Of a DNA stretch of 64,000 bases, positions 10,658 to 22,466 are shown piece by piece. Numbering within the stretch: the stretch's first letter is position 1; each line of letters opens with the position of its first letter. The stretch comes from Breviolum minutum Mf 1.05b.01 (lineage: Eukaryota > Sar > Dinophyceae > Suessiales > Symbiodiniaceae). The position numbers were made by a program, and so were the translations under genes. The stretch covers positions 249,255-313,254 of the forward strand of contig DF239049.1 of assembly GCA_000507305.1 (NCBI GenBank), written 5' to 3'. A model generated the notes under the pieces. The model was given only the letters and a program-made list of their open reading frames with translations. It searched no databases and was not told the origin of the DNA.

Positions 10658-10763
10658 GTGGTGGTTTCAAGTATTTTTTCAATGTTCACCCCATATTTTG
10701 GGAAGATGGACCAACTTTTTGACTCATATATGTCAAAAAGGGGTTGGTTCAACCACCAACGAG
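10658..10763 (+). mobile_element. Family C introner-like element acting as an intron
   Basis: It begins GTGGTGGTTTCAAG and ends GGTTCAACCACCAACGAG, so the inverted termini supply GT and AG. The reading frame is open on both sides and joins in phase (G|TT) when the element is removed. Confidence 0.6.
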
Positions 10764-10903
10764 TTTCCATGTTTTTTTTGAATTTCCAAGATATCTCCAA
10801 AGAGAAGATGTTTTCCCCCCAAGCCGCATCCTCCAAAAAACACCACAGGTTTTCACCTCACAGGTGTCTAACACACCATTTCTCCTTGGGTTTCATTGAT
10901 TAG
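10764..10903 (+). CDS. Candidate exon downstream of family C intron, ends in TAG
   Basis: The exon reads SMFFLNFQDISKEKMFSPQ and continues with a basic, His-rich tail to TAG at 10901-10903. A GTGTCT donor at 10863 would be an alternative end. Not recognised; it may be a terminal exon of a small gene or lie inside the amylase A interval. Confidence 0.4.
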
Positions 10904-10914
10904 TTTTGGGTACG

Positions 10915-11042
10915 AATGGATGTCCGGTAGGAAGTTAGGATCAATGGTTTAGTTACAACCTACTCAAAAAAATGGGGTATATTGGGGTCATAACTCACTG
11001 ATCCTGACCTTGGATCCTAACTTCTTGGGACATCCAAGTAAG
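10915..11042. mobile_element. Family E inverted-repeat element
   Basis: Termini TGGATGTCC and GGGACATCCAAGTA enclose inverted copies of AAGTTAGGATC. This is the typical family E layout; other copies are at 2982-3122, 37529-37670 and 49330-49444. Confidence 0.6.
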
Positions 11043-11262
11043 TGTACCTATTTCTGCAAAAGATATCCCTTTTTGGTTTTTTATTTGAATTGGAAACCTA
11101 AATAAACATCCCTTTCTACAGATAATTTCTATAGGACAGTAAATGGTTAACCACCTAAAAAGTAAAAAAAAAACAGCAAGTTATAACATTGAGTATTCCA
11201 TTCCTTATTCCTTCCCTTTTAAATCTCCTCGTTGATTTTCCACCTTTTGGGAAAAACACGAG

Positions 11263-11384
11263 GAAGTTCTGTTCTCGTTTGGGGTGGTTATGGCTGGAGA
11301 GACTTGAATCATGGTCCTCCTGGTTGTGACAAAGCAGATGGCGATCATTGCACGCCCAACGCAGCGACTGAGACCAAAAAAAAA
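11263..11384 (+). CDS. Alpha-amylase copy A, barrel end / domain C start (NHGPPG)
   Basis: The exon follows a CACGAG acceptor and reads VLVWGGYGWRDLNHGPPG followed by a Cys-containing stretch (DGDHC). Animal-type alpha-amylases have a beta-8 segment VMSSYxW...DxxxGPP at this point, followed by cysteines. The donor is GTGGTT at 11385, phase 0. The family match is partial but position and order fit. Confidence 0.5.
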
Positions 11385-11638
11385 GTGGTTGGAAACACCC
11401 GCGGAATGGGATATGGTGGTGGTTGTTTTTGGTGGGGAGGGTGAATGAAATATGGGGGTGAATGGAATATTTGAATGAAATAGAGCAGAGGAATGGTGGT
11501 AGATGTAGTGATCTAGTTGTGTTATATGACGTATCGGTATTTCCGCGTCCCTTAAAATTCCAGAAAAAAAAGCCACAAGAATTCCCCGGCAGCTACCTTT
11601 TTGGTATAGCATCTTGATCTTAATATGCGGGCTTGCAG

Positions 11639-11698
11639 CCCGGAACAACCCTCCGTTAAATCGCCGAAATTGGTTGGCCGAATTTTGGATTGCCTCGG
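11639..11698 (+). CDS. Candidate amylase A exon NRRNWLAEFW
   Basis: The exon lies between a CTTGCAG acceptor and a GTGCGG donor, 2+57+1 bases. It reads NNPPLNRRNWLAEFWIAS. The order in the gene suggests the helix that follows the GPP block (EHRWxxIxxMVxF in relatives), but the similarity is weak. A 223-codon minus-strand ORF across 11205-11876 was judged a shadow. Confidence 0.4.
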
Positions 11699-12365
11699 GT
11701 GCGGTAACCCCTTTTCCCTTGCCCTGGGGAAGATCCCTGTTTTGAAAACGAAAAATCATCTTCCAAAGCACCAAGTTTTTGGAGTTCACAATGTTAGACT
11801 TTTCTGGGGTGCATTTGAATACATTGTTTTGCTGGTTTAAGTTGATGTTCGACATTCTACCATTGGAAATTAACATGCTGCACCATTTTTTGGGGAATAT
11901 ATTGTGTGTTTTCTAACCACCAAAGAAGCAAATCTAAGAAACACAACTACCCTGAGGTGTATGATGCCACTGGCACTGCTCAATGTATGGAGGCTCCCAC
12001 CCAATCACCCATGCCAGGAAACTTGGGCCAGCAGAAAAAAACGGGGCTGGAAGCGGGGCTGGTGGGGATTTGTATATGGGTATATGTATATATATATATT
12101 TATATTTATATATATATGTTTAATATATATTTATATATATAACATATATTTTTATATATTATACATATATATATATAACATGTATATAAATGTATCTCTA
12201 GCCAAAATGCCTGTTAGCAACATGTTGGCAGCTTCAACAAATTAGTTGATACATTTCTTATGCTAGCAGCTTTAACAGATTGGTACATTTGTGGGCTTAC
12301 GATGTTACTTGGATAGCATGGGGAGTCGCTACCTTCCAATTCAATCTGACCTTTTTGGCATGGTT
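11699..12365. other. AT-rich intron sequence
   Basis: About 12075-12190 is dominated by TATA tracts. No exon was seen. Confidence 0.4.
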
Positions 12366-12581
12366 AACCTCCCTAAAACTAACAGCTTGCCCGTGAAAAT
12401 AGGCTATCCCAAAAGGAAAGTAAGTCGTCTTCCAACCATCCATTTTTCAGTTGCTACTGTTGGTGGACGAAATCCGGCTAACCACCTAACATGTATGAAA
12501 CCCTGTAAATGATGGGATAAACTACCTACCAACTGGTGCAGGATTTCTTCCATCAACAGTATGTTAGTTTCATGGAGGGTA
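12366..12581. mobile_element. Family A element interrupted by a nested family B element
   Basis: The outer element runs from ACCTCCCTAAAACTAACAG to GTTAGTTTCATGGAGGGT. Inside it, 12457-12559 is a full family B element (CTGTTGGTGGACG ... CATCAACAG) flanked on both sides by TA (12455-12456, 12560-12561), as expected for insertion with a TA target duplication. Confidence 0.7.
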
Positions 12582-12911
12582 GCCTTGACCCACGTGTCAT
12601 CTGGGCATCTGGGAATCCGGCGGGGGGGACCTTCAGATTCACACAAAAAAAGCATCAAGCCGATGACTTTCACAGCATGTATATCATCATTTATGTAACT
12701 TATACTTATAATGTGGACATACTATATATATATATATGGTTTTTGTGCACACACATTTATTTCACTTTATATCAAACAGATGCACTGTATGTACAAGTAT
12801 TCTTTGAATTACATGATTGTTTTTGTACTATGCCACCGAAGATAGGGCTTATGATAGCCAGTTAGATTCAAACTTGACCAGTTTTTTGTGTGAATTTCGC
12901 GATTTCCTCAG

Positions 12912-12961
12912 CTCGGGAAGCTCGAGAACGGCGCTGGATTTGTGAACATCGATGGCAAGGG
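12912..12961 (+). CDS. Alpha-amylase copy A, domain C exon (GFVNIDGKG)
   Basis: A TTTCCTCAG acceptor is followed by LGKLENGAGFVNIDGKG and a GTGGCG donor. G-x-GFVxIN/D followed by Trp is the beta-sandwich core of the amylase C-terminal domain. The exon is distinctly more GC-rich than its surroundings. Confidence 0.5.
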
Positions 12962-15900
12962 GTGGCGGGGATGATTCACTTCAGCCCCTTTGGCATAACG
13001 GTCCGGTCGTTGTGTGATGTCGGTGTGATGTTGTAGGGCATGGGGGATTCGATTTTCAATGTAGAAGAATTTTTGATGTTGTTTTTCTGCAGTATTCCCA
13101 TGGATGATGGAAATGGTATAGTTGAAGAAAGGTAAATGTCTTTGGATTAGAGGTTTTTACCACTGGTGATTGACAGTCCACCACTATATAATAAATGTAT
13201 ATTTGTGCTCATCCTTTCCTTGCTAATTAGGAAATGTTTTCGTTTTCTCATCCATTCTAATCTGCCCCGAGAGCTCTAGATTCCATTAATTGGACCCTTG
13301 AACAGACACAAGGTTCTAATCACCAGTATTTCTATCGTACCGTATAGTGTTATGATTTATCCCCCCCCAACCATGGGTTGGAAGTTGTAATTGTGAAAAA
13401 ATATTCCCACCCACCGTGAATTGCTTTAAATAAGGCATTGGCTATTCCCTTTATGCTGAAACAATCCCTTCTGCAAGTGGTTTTGGAGTGGGTTTTGGGT
13501 ACCTAAACACCGGACCTAACAAGGTATTTGGAGCATAAGGGATTGATCATTGGGTTCACGAAACTCTGTCCCGTTTCGTTTGGCTTTTTAAACAACACCA
13601 ACTCTAAGAACTCAGAGTCCATCCCGATTCGAGTAAGATTGATGGGTGGAAATCCCGGATTTAAAAAAGGGCGGCCCCTGTCTGAAAGTACATACCTACA
13701 GGGTGGTTTTCCGGAAAACCAGTTAGGCCCGTAGGGTCAAAAAATTACTCCACTGATTTCGGGGGTGAAATAACTCCAGTTACCCATTTTGCAGGCCATT
13801 TATAGGGGCCAAAAATGTTCACTCCATTTATAAGTAGCTCGGTTCGAAAATGTGTATGCAGACCTCTTCCCATTTCTCAGCCTGTTCAATTGGAAACAAA
13901 CAACTGCAAGCAGACAACATAAAAAACTGCCCAGGAAAAGCTTGTCGCGGAAAAGCTGTGACGCAGACTCTTGGCCAAACCTATGGGGGATTGATCGAAG
14001 GTTGCCCATATCACTCTGGCCATGAGGGTCAACCCAATGCTATCACGTGGTAGTACAAACTGCAACATGTAAATGCCAAAAGTTGCAAGGTGGGCCCCGA
14101 TACTAGTGATACATGGAGTTAAACAGTTATGGGGCCCTATATATGAATGGCCTGAAAAATCGGTATTTGGGGTTATTTCACCCCTGTAAGATATCTGTAA
14201 GTGGAGTTATGAGCCCCTACTGATAACTGATTTTTGGGCCCACCATGTAGTGATGATGCCTTTGTTGATGATCATGATGATAAGGATGATAAGGAGCATC
14301 AGGAAGACCACAATCCTCCAGTTGGGGAACTCTTCCCCGGACATTTGAAAAACGGGATGATTGACCTTGGTTTTTCCATCATGTTCAAGAAAAAAGAACA
14401 TCCCAGGTGATTCATCCGCCATGACCTTCCCTTTCCCCTAAAGGATTGGAGCCTTTGAGTTTGGATCACGTGAACTCACCAGCAGAATTGCCAGGTCATC
14501 ATCCCTTCCCACCGGAATTCATTTTACACTCTTCAGGTGCAGTCAATATTTTTGTTCGCCAATTATGTGCCATTTTGAACCCAGGAAATCAGAAGCAACG
14601 AATGACTCATGAGAAAACAACCAAGTAGTTTCCAATTGTTTCCTCTAAACATGTACCTGAAATTTCTTTGTGAAACGGAAGTTATGTGTGACTTCTGGTG
14701 GTTGGTTCAACATTTTTCGCTGAGGACTTGGAAGGGTGGCATCACTACTGATGTCGCCGTGGGTCGTTTAGCCTTTCGTTTGGCTTCTGACTGTTTCGTG
14801 GCGCTGGTGCGTGGAAGAAGGACCGATGAAGGCGACGAGGCCGGTAGAAGCGGCGACCGGAGAGGGGCCCGAAGAGTGTGGCGGCATGGAGGTTTTAATG
14901 TGAATGTATCATTTCCCATACCATCCATGTATGGTATATTTGCCTACATTTGGTTGTTTTTAATGGGAAACTAGTGTAAATGTAGGTAAATATACCATAC
15001 ATGGATGCCATTGGTTTGTTTTGACAAACTAGGGAATTTCTAGTACCTGTGTTTACCAAGAGGGTCGAAGTTACGAAATGATGTTGTTGTTGTTGTTGTT
15101 GTTGTTGTTTTTTTCTGAATCATCTTGGAAATGATCAATCAACTGACAGATCTGAGTGATTTGTGTTCATTGAACTATGATATGCAACCGCAGTGTTTTT
15201 TTGGTACTCAAACGGGAGCCGCCCTGGGGCATCCAAAAGGGTGGGGGGGTTACTGTAAACTTGGAAGTAGTTTTATGCAGTTTTTATATTTTTTGTTTGA
15301 GGTGCCTTTTAAACCCCATAGGATCCATGGAACTGGCAGATGTCATATGTTCATATATTTTCCTACATTTTGTAGTTGAAATTAATGACAAATAAATGTA
15401 GGCTAATGTGGGATACATATACCATTCCCATGGATATCTAAAAGGACTGTCAACGCCGAAAAAGAAACATCAACATCCAGCTGCGTTTTTTTCCAGATTG
15501 TTTCATTTGCTTCCATCCTCCAGGTGAATCGAGTAGGTGTTGGTGGCTATTGGGATCTCCAAAACTTTCAGATTGGTTTGCCTGCAGGCACTCGGTTTGC
15601 ACTTGGGACGATGGGGTGTGACTGGTGGGCCCGGAGGGCCGGGTCAGGTTTAAGGGTTGGTTAGTTGTTGTGAGTTAAGATTCTATGGTTGTTTTTTTCC
15701 ATGTTTTTTTCATGTTTTTTAGATATTTGATTTAGCCGCGGCAAAGCCCAACCTTTGCTTCATAAGCCAAAATAACTTTGTTGTTTTTTTTTCCAAATCT
15801 AAACATATATCAAGTACTAGAATGACACTGTAGATAAATACAGAACTGACAGATGGTTACCCTTTGCAACCGATAAGTTTTCCAATTTCATGATTCATGA

Positions 15901-16252
15901 CCTGCAAAGACAAGATTTTCCTCGCAGGGTGGGAAAAGCCTATTGTAAACAGACCCATGGTTTGCACTCCCACCGCAGCCTGAGGTAACCGCGCGAGGAA
16001 CAGCGCGCATTTTGATTCGAAATTTTCAGTGAATACATTTGTGTGTATTTGTTTTCTTATAGAACAGAATCATAATGAATCATATATATATATATACATT
16101 TAAACATTGTAATAAATCGCCTTTACTTGCCAAGAACACCCTACAGAAGAGTCAGAGTGGTGTACAAAACACTAGACATAAAATCAACACAAATTGCCCA
16201 CTCCATTACCTCCCACCCCAAAACAAATTGCTCAGCTTTCCCACTCCTATAG
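12962..16252. other. Long intron with many repeats and weak exon candidates
   Basis: Elements: family K (13447-13541), family H palindromes (about 13735-13850 and 14080-14250), family D (14912-15010 and 15314-15435) and a (TTG)n tract (15083-15110). Weakly protein-like open segments at 13880-14053 and 14720-14895 lack consistent phase and are open in several frames, so they are not called. Confidence 0.4.
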
Positions 16253-16362
16253 TCATGTCTACACGCTTCGAATGTGGGTCGATGGCCAGGTCTTTACTGT
16301 GACCTTTCTTCCCTCCATACGCAGAAGCAATGGCATGAGTCCAGTCCGTGTCCGAGGAGACG
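16253..16362 (+). CDS. Alpha-amylase copy A, domain C exon (GLYCDLSS)
   Basis: The exon starts after a CTCCTATAG acceptor and ends at a GTGTAA donor in phase 2. The chosen frame contains GRWPGLYCDLSS and a second Cys (SSPCPRR). This corresponds to the L-P-x-G-x-YCDxxSG...C disulphide strand of the amylase C-terminal domain. It joins in phase to the next exon to give RRSVRIDSEG. Two other plus frames and one minus frame are also open; the YCD motif and the phase decide. Confidence 0.6.
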
Positions 16363-16669
16363 GTGTAAAATGTGGGAAGGTTGGGAAGAGTTCCTGTCAT
16401 CCCGAGTGATCTCGGCTAAGAATCATACCCCAAAATCCCCAGCTAGTGTTATTTTGAAGTCGGCAGTTGAAGTTGAAAATGCCTCCAACAAGTGTTTCGA
16501 ATAGTTGGGGAATCATGCCATTTGGCAGAGCAGCCATCCTGGGATCACGCCCCTGGCAGACATGGTCAGATGTCCGGGGCCTAAAAGGCAGTGGAACGCA
16601 GGTTTGAAATTCCAACACCTGGATGTAATCATACGACAGTGTAGTGCAATGTAGTTTCTGTTGGATAGG

Positions 16670-16701
<32 letters not shown>

Positions 16702-16943
16702 GAGAGAGAGAGAGATAGAGATAGAGAGATAGATAGCTAGATAGATAGATAGGTAGATAGATAGATAGATAGATAGATTTCTAGATAGATCTAGAGTGAT
16801 CGAGGTATCTAGATAGCTAGATATGATAGATGGGCAGATAGATTGTTAATACTTCAGGACTTTTAAATTGGGGTGTTCCAATCTGCTATGCATTCAACGC
16901 ACAAACCAAGCGATGATTTTTTTCTGCCGACTTGAAAAACCAG
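16363..16943. repeat. Intron with GATA/GACA/GA microsatellite
   Basis: About 16660-16830 is an imperfect mixture of (GATA)n, (GACA)n and (GA)n. No exon was recognised in the rest. Confidence 0.7.
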
Positions 16944-17067
16944 GAGCGTCCGGATCGATAGCGAGGGACGGGTGCAAGAAGGTGGTGTCTCAGAGGGAGA
17001 GATCTTAGCAATTCATATAGGTGCCGCTGGCGAGTTGTCAGTTGTGAGTTGGTACCAGATGGGATGA
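16944..17067 (+). CDS. Alpha-amylase copy A, C-terminal exon (EILAIHIGA)
   Basis: An AAACCAG acceptor opens a frame reading SVRIDSEGRVQEGG and later GEILAIHIGAAGE. VxIxxxGxV...(I/V)AIH is the C-terminal end of animal-type alpha-amylases. Either a GTGAGT donor at 17044 leads to a further exon, or translation ends at TGA 17065-17067. The previous exon joins in phase. This closes copy A, which therefore spans at least 16.7 kb for what would be roughly three quarters of one enzyme. Confidence 0.65.
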
Positions 17068-17978
17068 GTATACCGATTTTTTGAAATCGCCATTTCGAGT
17101 GGTGCAATCGTTTTTTTTCTATAGGAAAACTTTATTGAATTAGTAGTATACATATTTACCTCATATAGTTTTTTTGATATACACATGTGCTTCTTGCCTA
17201 TGGATAAGTGAAATGACCATCCAACAAAAATGGTGTAAGAGTGAAAGATGAGGAGAACAAAAGCAACCAACAAAAAACTGGCTTAAGGCATCCATTTGTA
17301 GAACAATGTGTAGCTCTTATTCATGAGAATTAACTGACGAGGGTGGTGGCGAAGGTCATGGGAATTTAAGGGTACCCCCCTCAAATCCACCCCTCCAGGC
17401 CTTGTTTCTTGGGAGGGGTGGCATTGGGGGGGTTCCCTTAAATTCCCATGAGAAGGGGTGGATAGTTTCAACGATATTTTTCGTCTCGCGTTGTGGAAAA
17501 AAACGCCAAGTGAGATGAATAAAGCCCATGTACACTCTGGAAGATTAACATGGACCATAATCATTTTCCTTTCTAAATGGGTGATTTGTAGGTTCCATGT
17601 TAATCTTGAAGGGTGTAACTCATGGGTTACACCCCTGAAGTTCAACAGTTCGCCCCTGAAAGATGATGGTTGGAAGATTACTTTCCCTTTGGGATGGTAA
17701 ATTTTCAATCGAGATGCTAAACTTCCAGGAGTATTGTTTTTTTTCTCTGCAACCAAGTTCAACTGGTGAGCTCCCGGTTTCCAATCATCAATGGCTTGAC
17801 ATGTGATGTCATATGGAAACAAAAGCAATCCACGGGTCAACCAAAATAACTGGGTCATAGGGAACATGGGAAATCCCATTTTGAACCAGGGATTTCATGT
17901 TTGCCTAAGAATCCTGAGGTTAGTCCTAAGAATCCAGGAATATCCCTACAATCAATCCTATAACGATGGGGTTTTCAG
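17068..17978. other. Intergenic or intron stretch with repeats
   Basis: A family G palindrome (about 17364-17460, CATGGGAATTTAAGG ... CCTTAAATTCCCATG) is followed by two family A relatives (about 17533-17617 and 17619-17733). No exon was called. Confidence 0.45.
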
Positions 17979-18094
17979 ACCATCAATCCTTCGCGTGGTA
18001 GGGTTCATCGTTCATGTTTGGTGTTTTTGTTCGCTGCGACATGTCTCACTGATGGCAGGGGCGCGGTCCCTCTCCCTCACGGACTGAGTTTATT
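17979..18094 (+). CDS. Candidate exon with a hydrophobic segment
   Basis: A GTTTTCAG acceptor and a GTGAGC donor bound 116 bases. One frame reads INPSRGRVHRSCLVFLFAA and continues with a polar stretch. The hydrophobic core could be a membrane segment. Gene not recognised. Confidence 0.4.
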
Positions 18095-18651
18095 GTGAGC
18101 AGGTGGCAGCGGTTGAACGTGTGTTTTTGAGACGGGAAGCAAATTAAGCAACTATATGACAAAGATCATTGAAAGAAACAAAGGGATGCAAACCATTAAC
18201 TAAAAAAAACATTATATTTCCTCATGTGTGGCGTTTTTGGAGCTATGATTTGCTGGTCCACAGGCTCTAACCCAAAAGGTATTTAGATCTTTAAGCTGCA
18301 AGGTTCATGATGGTAGGTTGTTGATGGGTCAAAGTTAACCATCTAAAATCCAGGTTCAACTTGCCAACCCTTCATATTATTTGTTGTTTGCATTTTTTGA
18401 TAAACATAGAAACATGAGAAATGTATGCCCATTGGATCTGAAATGTATATATTGTTCTTTTAATTGTTGATATATGATCTATGGTATATGTTTACTTACC
18501 TACATGTATAGCTGATTTTAGTGGCATAGTGCAGATACATATGATCATACTATTCAAGTTTATCCCATGCGATATGAAACTTAGCTCTCAATTTCGTGAC
18601 CTTCGCATCATCATTGCATGGAAATTCCTTCCCAGGGGCGGCACTTTCCAG

Positions 18652-18708
18652 GTATCCATGGGCCGAAAACTGTAAAATCTTCGTCGAAGCATTTCGTGAA
18701 TGGACCTG
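18652..18708 (+). CDS. Candidate exon YPWAENCKIFVEAF
   Basis: Bounded by an ACTTTCCAG acceptor and a GTCATG donor, it reads YPWAENCKIFVEAFREWT. Gene not recognised; it probably belongs with the exons on either side. Confidence 0.35.
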
Positions 18709-18796
18709 GTCATGGAGTTGTTTTTGGGGGGGCAACGGTTGTACCCCCCAAGCGAAGTTGAAGTTGCAAGTTCGCCCCCTGAAAAGTTACAAGAAG

Positions 18797-18882
18797 GCCC
18801 CAACAAGAAAGTACAGTATGTAGTCTTCGATGGTTTCTCAGACACCAACGCAATGCACAAACTCCTACTGTTGGAAACCTGA
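18797..18882 (+). CDS. Candidate terminal exon FDGFSDTNAMHKLL
   Basis: The open frame reads KKVQYVVFDGFSDTNAMHKL, then LLLET and a TGA at 18880-18882. Just upstream (about 18735-18790) is a family A-like sequence that is also read through in frame, so the exact 5' boundary is unclear. Not recognised. Confidence 0.4.
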
Positions 18883-21800
18883 AACATCCCCTGGGAATTT
18901 CTAGAAATTCGGCTGCAAATAGATCTGATATCAGTTGCGATGCATGCGCCTGATGCACTGCCTGTTCAGTCAAGATTCAACGGAGAGTCTGGGCTCCAAA
19001 AAGAATTTGACGAAAGTCATACGAAACTTCCAACCTGCCATGGCACAAGCAAGGTTTACCACAAGGTGGGCCCCCTACTACTGTTGATGGTTCCGAAATC
19101 TTGCTAACCAGTTGAGGTTGGTAGGTTATCTCATTATTTCCAGGGTTTTTTTACATCCTATGTGGTGCAAGAGTTCTTCCATCAACAGTAGTTGTAAACG
19201 GAGTTAAAACCCTACTCATATCTGGTAGGGGTGAGGGGGTGGAACATCTCGGGCATGTGAACCGCGAACAGCGAATGAAAATAGTCAGAAGTTGTTGCCA
19301 CCACTGGCCACCACTCAAAAAAAAGGGGGTGCCAAAAGCATTCAACAATTTTTTAAACTTAGCGTCGTTAAAATTTCAACGAATCAGATTTAAAATCTGA
19401 AAATCTGTATATACCCTAGTGCTCCAAATACCTTGTTAGGTCCGGTGTTTTTTTGTACCGGTTTAACCCACTCCTTCCAACCACCCACTTGCAGAAGGGT
19501 CCCATTGTTTCAGCATAAGGGATACGTTTTTATCCATCTCAGCAAGCTCGTGCAGTACGGGAAGGCAATGGATTTGGGCGAAACCACCACCGTTAGAATA
19601 ATGTTTTTTTTCCCCAATTCCGATGATTAAAACCCTTAGGTAAGCAAGGGTTGGTGACTTTTTTACCAAACCATTTTGGGGGGAAAGTGAAGTTTAAGCA
19701 ATTTCCATGTATGAAAATTACCGTTGTAAGATGTAGTCATGGTGGTTATATTAACATCCGTTGTTTTCATGGTGGTTGGTTCATCCCAGGGAATGGATGT
19801 GTTTTGGAGAAGTCCTGCAAGACGAGACTCTGTGATTTTTTTTGGGTGCCACATTCATCCTTTGCCATCCGGCCGTTGAAGGCAACTGGCCGTTGATTTT
19901 TTGTGGTTGATAGGTGAATAAACCATGACTAAGGTATATAGGGGATGAAAAAACTACCCAGTTATAGAGGGATTATAATTAACCATGACTAGGTGGTCAT
20001 TTGTGTAGGGTGGTTTTTTACTTTTTTACCCCCCACCATTTGGGAGTCAATATTTTTTGGAACTTTTTCCAGGCATCGAATCCATGCAAATCCAAGAATC
20101 TGACTTCCCCCGAAAATGAACGAATTCGTCCCCCAAAAAGGGACCATGTCCAAAGGAAGTTTTTTTTTTCCAACATTGAATTTCAGTGAATATGTTATTT
20201 TTCGAGGGAGTAATAAGTAATGAATGAGATGCCAAGACTGCAGGTTGTACATATACCAAATCTAATGGTACCAGTATCACTGTTTTTTTTTTTGGTTGGT
20301 ACATGTCTTCAAGTCCTCCCAAAAATGACCCAAATTGCCTATTCAACGATTCAACATGTTGTAAGCCTTGATTTTTGGAGTCTCAGTTCGTCGAGTGCAG
20401 CGCACACGTGGTGCAAAGGGGGTTGCATCGTTTTTTTTTCTCCCAGTTTTCCATTATCATTGTCTCTTGTGTCAGAAAGACGGCCATGATGTCAGTCTTA
20501 GATATTGCTTCACTTGAGTTGTTTTTTATATGATAATATGATATGTTTTTTTTGTGTGTCATGTTTGGTTTAGCATTTCGCACTAAGAATTGTACATGTT
20601 TATACTACACAAGAGGTTGAATACCCGTACTTAAAGTAGATATTACACCAAACAATCTGAGTATGTTTTATTAATCAGCAAGGATTTCATGTTTCATGTT
20701 TGTGTGTCTTGCAGCCAAAGTAGACATGTCGTTTTTCTATTTGGGTTTGCCCTGTCAAGTTCTTGTTTTGATGTTGTTTAATAGGGCGTTCTGTCCCACA
20801 AAGTTTACCCTCCCTGAAACTAACATGGCCCCTATGGTTCGAAGATGATCTTCCTTTAGGGGCCCGGCCTATTTATAGGAGTTATTTCAGTTTCAGGGAG
20901 GGTATAACATCATGGCCCTCAAAACTACCCCCACCAGAAATAAGGGTTTAATACGGCCTTATTAAGGGAAACTAATGGTTAAATACGCCCTTACTAAGGC
21001 CTTATTTATTGGGGGGGGGCTATATAAGTAGACCAGCCATGATAACATGTAGAAATATTTCCCTTTTTCGACATGCTACCCAAGTTGATGAACATCCTGC
21101 AACAACTCCAGCCAACCTCACCTCGAAACAAGGGCGTTGTGTATCCCAGCAATGGAGGTTTGGAAAATGATGTTCCTTTCCAGTTGTGTGATTTTTAAGG
21201 TTCCATGTTAAATTTTCAGTTTGTGTACTAGGTGGTGGTTTCAATGATTTGAATATATCTAAAACCTTTTGGGGGAAACGATCCAATTTGACGAGCAGGT
21301 TTCTATTGCTTGAAACCACCAAGCCGATGTTATACCGTAAAGTCAATGCAATGATGTTTGGGAGCGGGGTTGTACAGACTTGTCATGATGTTTGATTGAG
21401 ATACCAGCAGTAGAACTGTAGAATTATTTTTCAATTTAACTACTATATCTTATATTCACCTTAATTCATTCTGAAATTTATTTGAACTCGTAGCCCATGG
21501 TGTGCTTGGAAGACACGTATGGTGAGCTTGAGTCGCTTTGCTTGCACCCCCCTGCCACTGAATTTGCAAACGTTTTGCCGCAGAATCCTGTTTTTTGGCG
21601 ATACATTGATAAGTGATTTGACCGCTAGATGGTGGACAAGAGGTTTAGCAAACATGAGTTGTTCAAGCTTGCTTTCGAAAGCCAATTGGAGAAAGTTTGC
21701 TACCACATTGTATGCGCAAAGACAGGAAGCTGCGGCAAAAAAAATCCATACTCTTTTTCCAACATCTGGGAAGACCGCGGAAGAGGGGAACCAAAATTTG

Positions 21801-22382
21801 CAAACTTTGCGATATATGGCCTTATGGCCTGATACTTGAAGAAATTATTGGTCGTTTCCTGATGTTTCCTGCTTTGATGAAATTTCTGGTCGTTGCACAT
21901 CTTCAACAAAAAAACTGGTTATTTCTGATTGCTACATGGATAACTTATAAATTCTGAAACATCTGGAAAAAAGACAGTGGTTTGATTCCACAGGTTGAAG
22001 ATCTATATACATATATGGATTTGTCAGCAAAAAAAAACATGTGTGTGGTTATGGTCCGGCTCCGGCTGGGTAGTGATGTTCATGCCTATTTGGAGAAGAT
22101 TTGCCGTTTGGACATGGTATTTTTGATTTGTAGTTCCTGGAAACTAAGATCCGATTGAGATATACAAGACTTTTTCAATATATGAGTACAGATCTTGGAT
22201 TCGTTTAAGGTGAAGTGTGATTGTATATACACTCTTTGAATTTATAAGTTCCCAACTATGTATTTTGATCATGCCTCTCATACATCCAACTACAAGCACT
22301 ACGTGCAATGCTGTTTCCATTAAAGAAAATCACTCGGTGTCACTCCGTTCTTCTGATGTTTTCCGGGATCTATAGCTTGTAG
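18883..22382. other. Repeat-rich stretch, no firm exon
   Basis: Elements: family B (19081-19188, TA on both sides), family K in reverse (19414-19521), family A (20806-20907), family G fragments (20920-21030) and family C (21229-21325). A 300-base stretch at 21500-21840 is open in three frames with plausible composition in each. A segment at 21075-21170 likewise has competing frames. Neither is called. Confidence 0.4.
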
Positions 22383-22466
22383 GAGGATGGACCAGGAAAG
22401 GACGGCCGACTGGCAGACTGGTTCCGAAATGGTTGTTATAGCATGGAGCAGAACTATTTGGGACAA
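22383..22466 (+). CDS. Unrecognised gene U1, exon (28 codons)
   Basis: A CTTGTAG acceptor and a GTAAAG donor bound exactly 28 codons reading EDGPGKDGRLADWFRNGCYS and MEQNYLGQ. Phase 0 at both ends agrees with the next exon. This is the first recognised exon of a six-exon chain ending at 25450. Function unknown. Confidence 0.55.

Noticed and set aside
11205-11876. 223-codon minus-strand ORF, the longest without repeats
   Set aside because: It spans two plus-strand exons with splice sites and the GPP and NRRNW motifs, and crosses AT-rich sequence. Composition is ragged and no domain is seen.
21500-21840. Region open in three frames, with a natural-looking protein in each (for example VDKRFSKHELFKLAFES)
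   Set aside because: The frame cannot be decided, a TGA/TAG pair interrupts the best one, and splice phases do not settle it.
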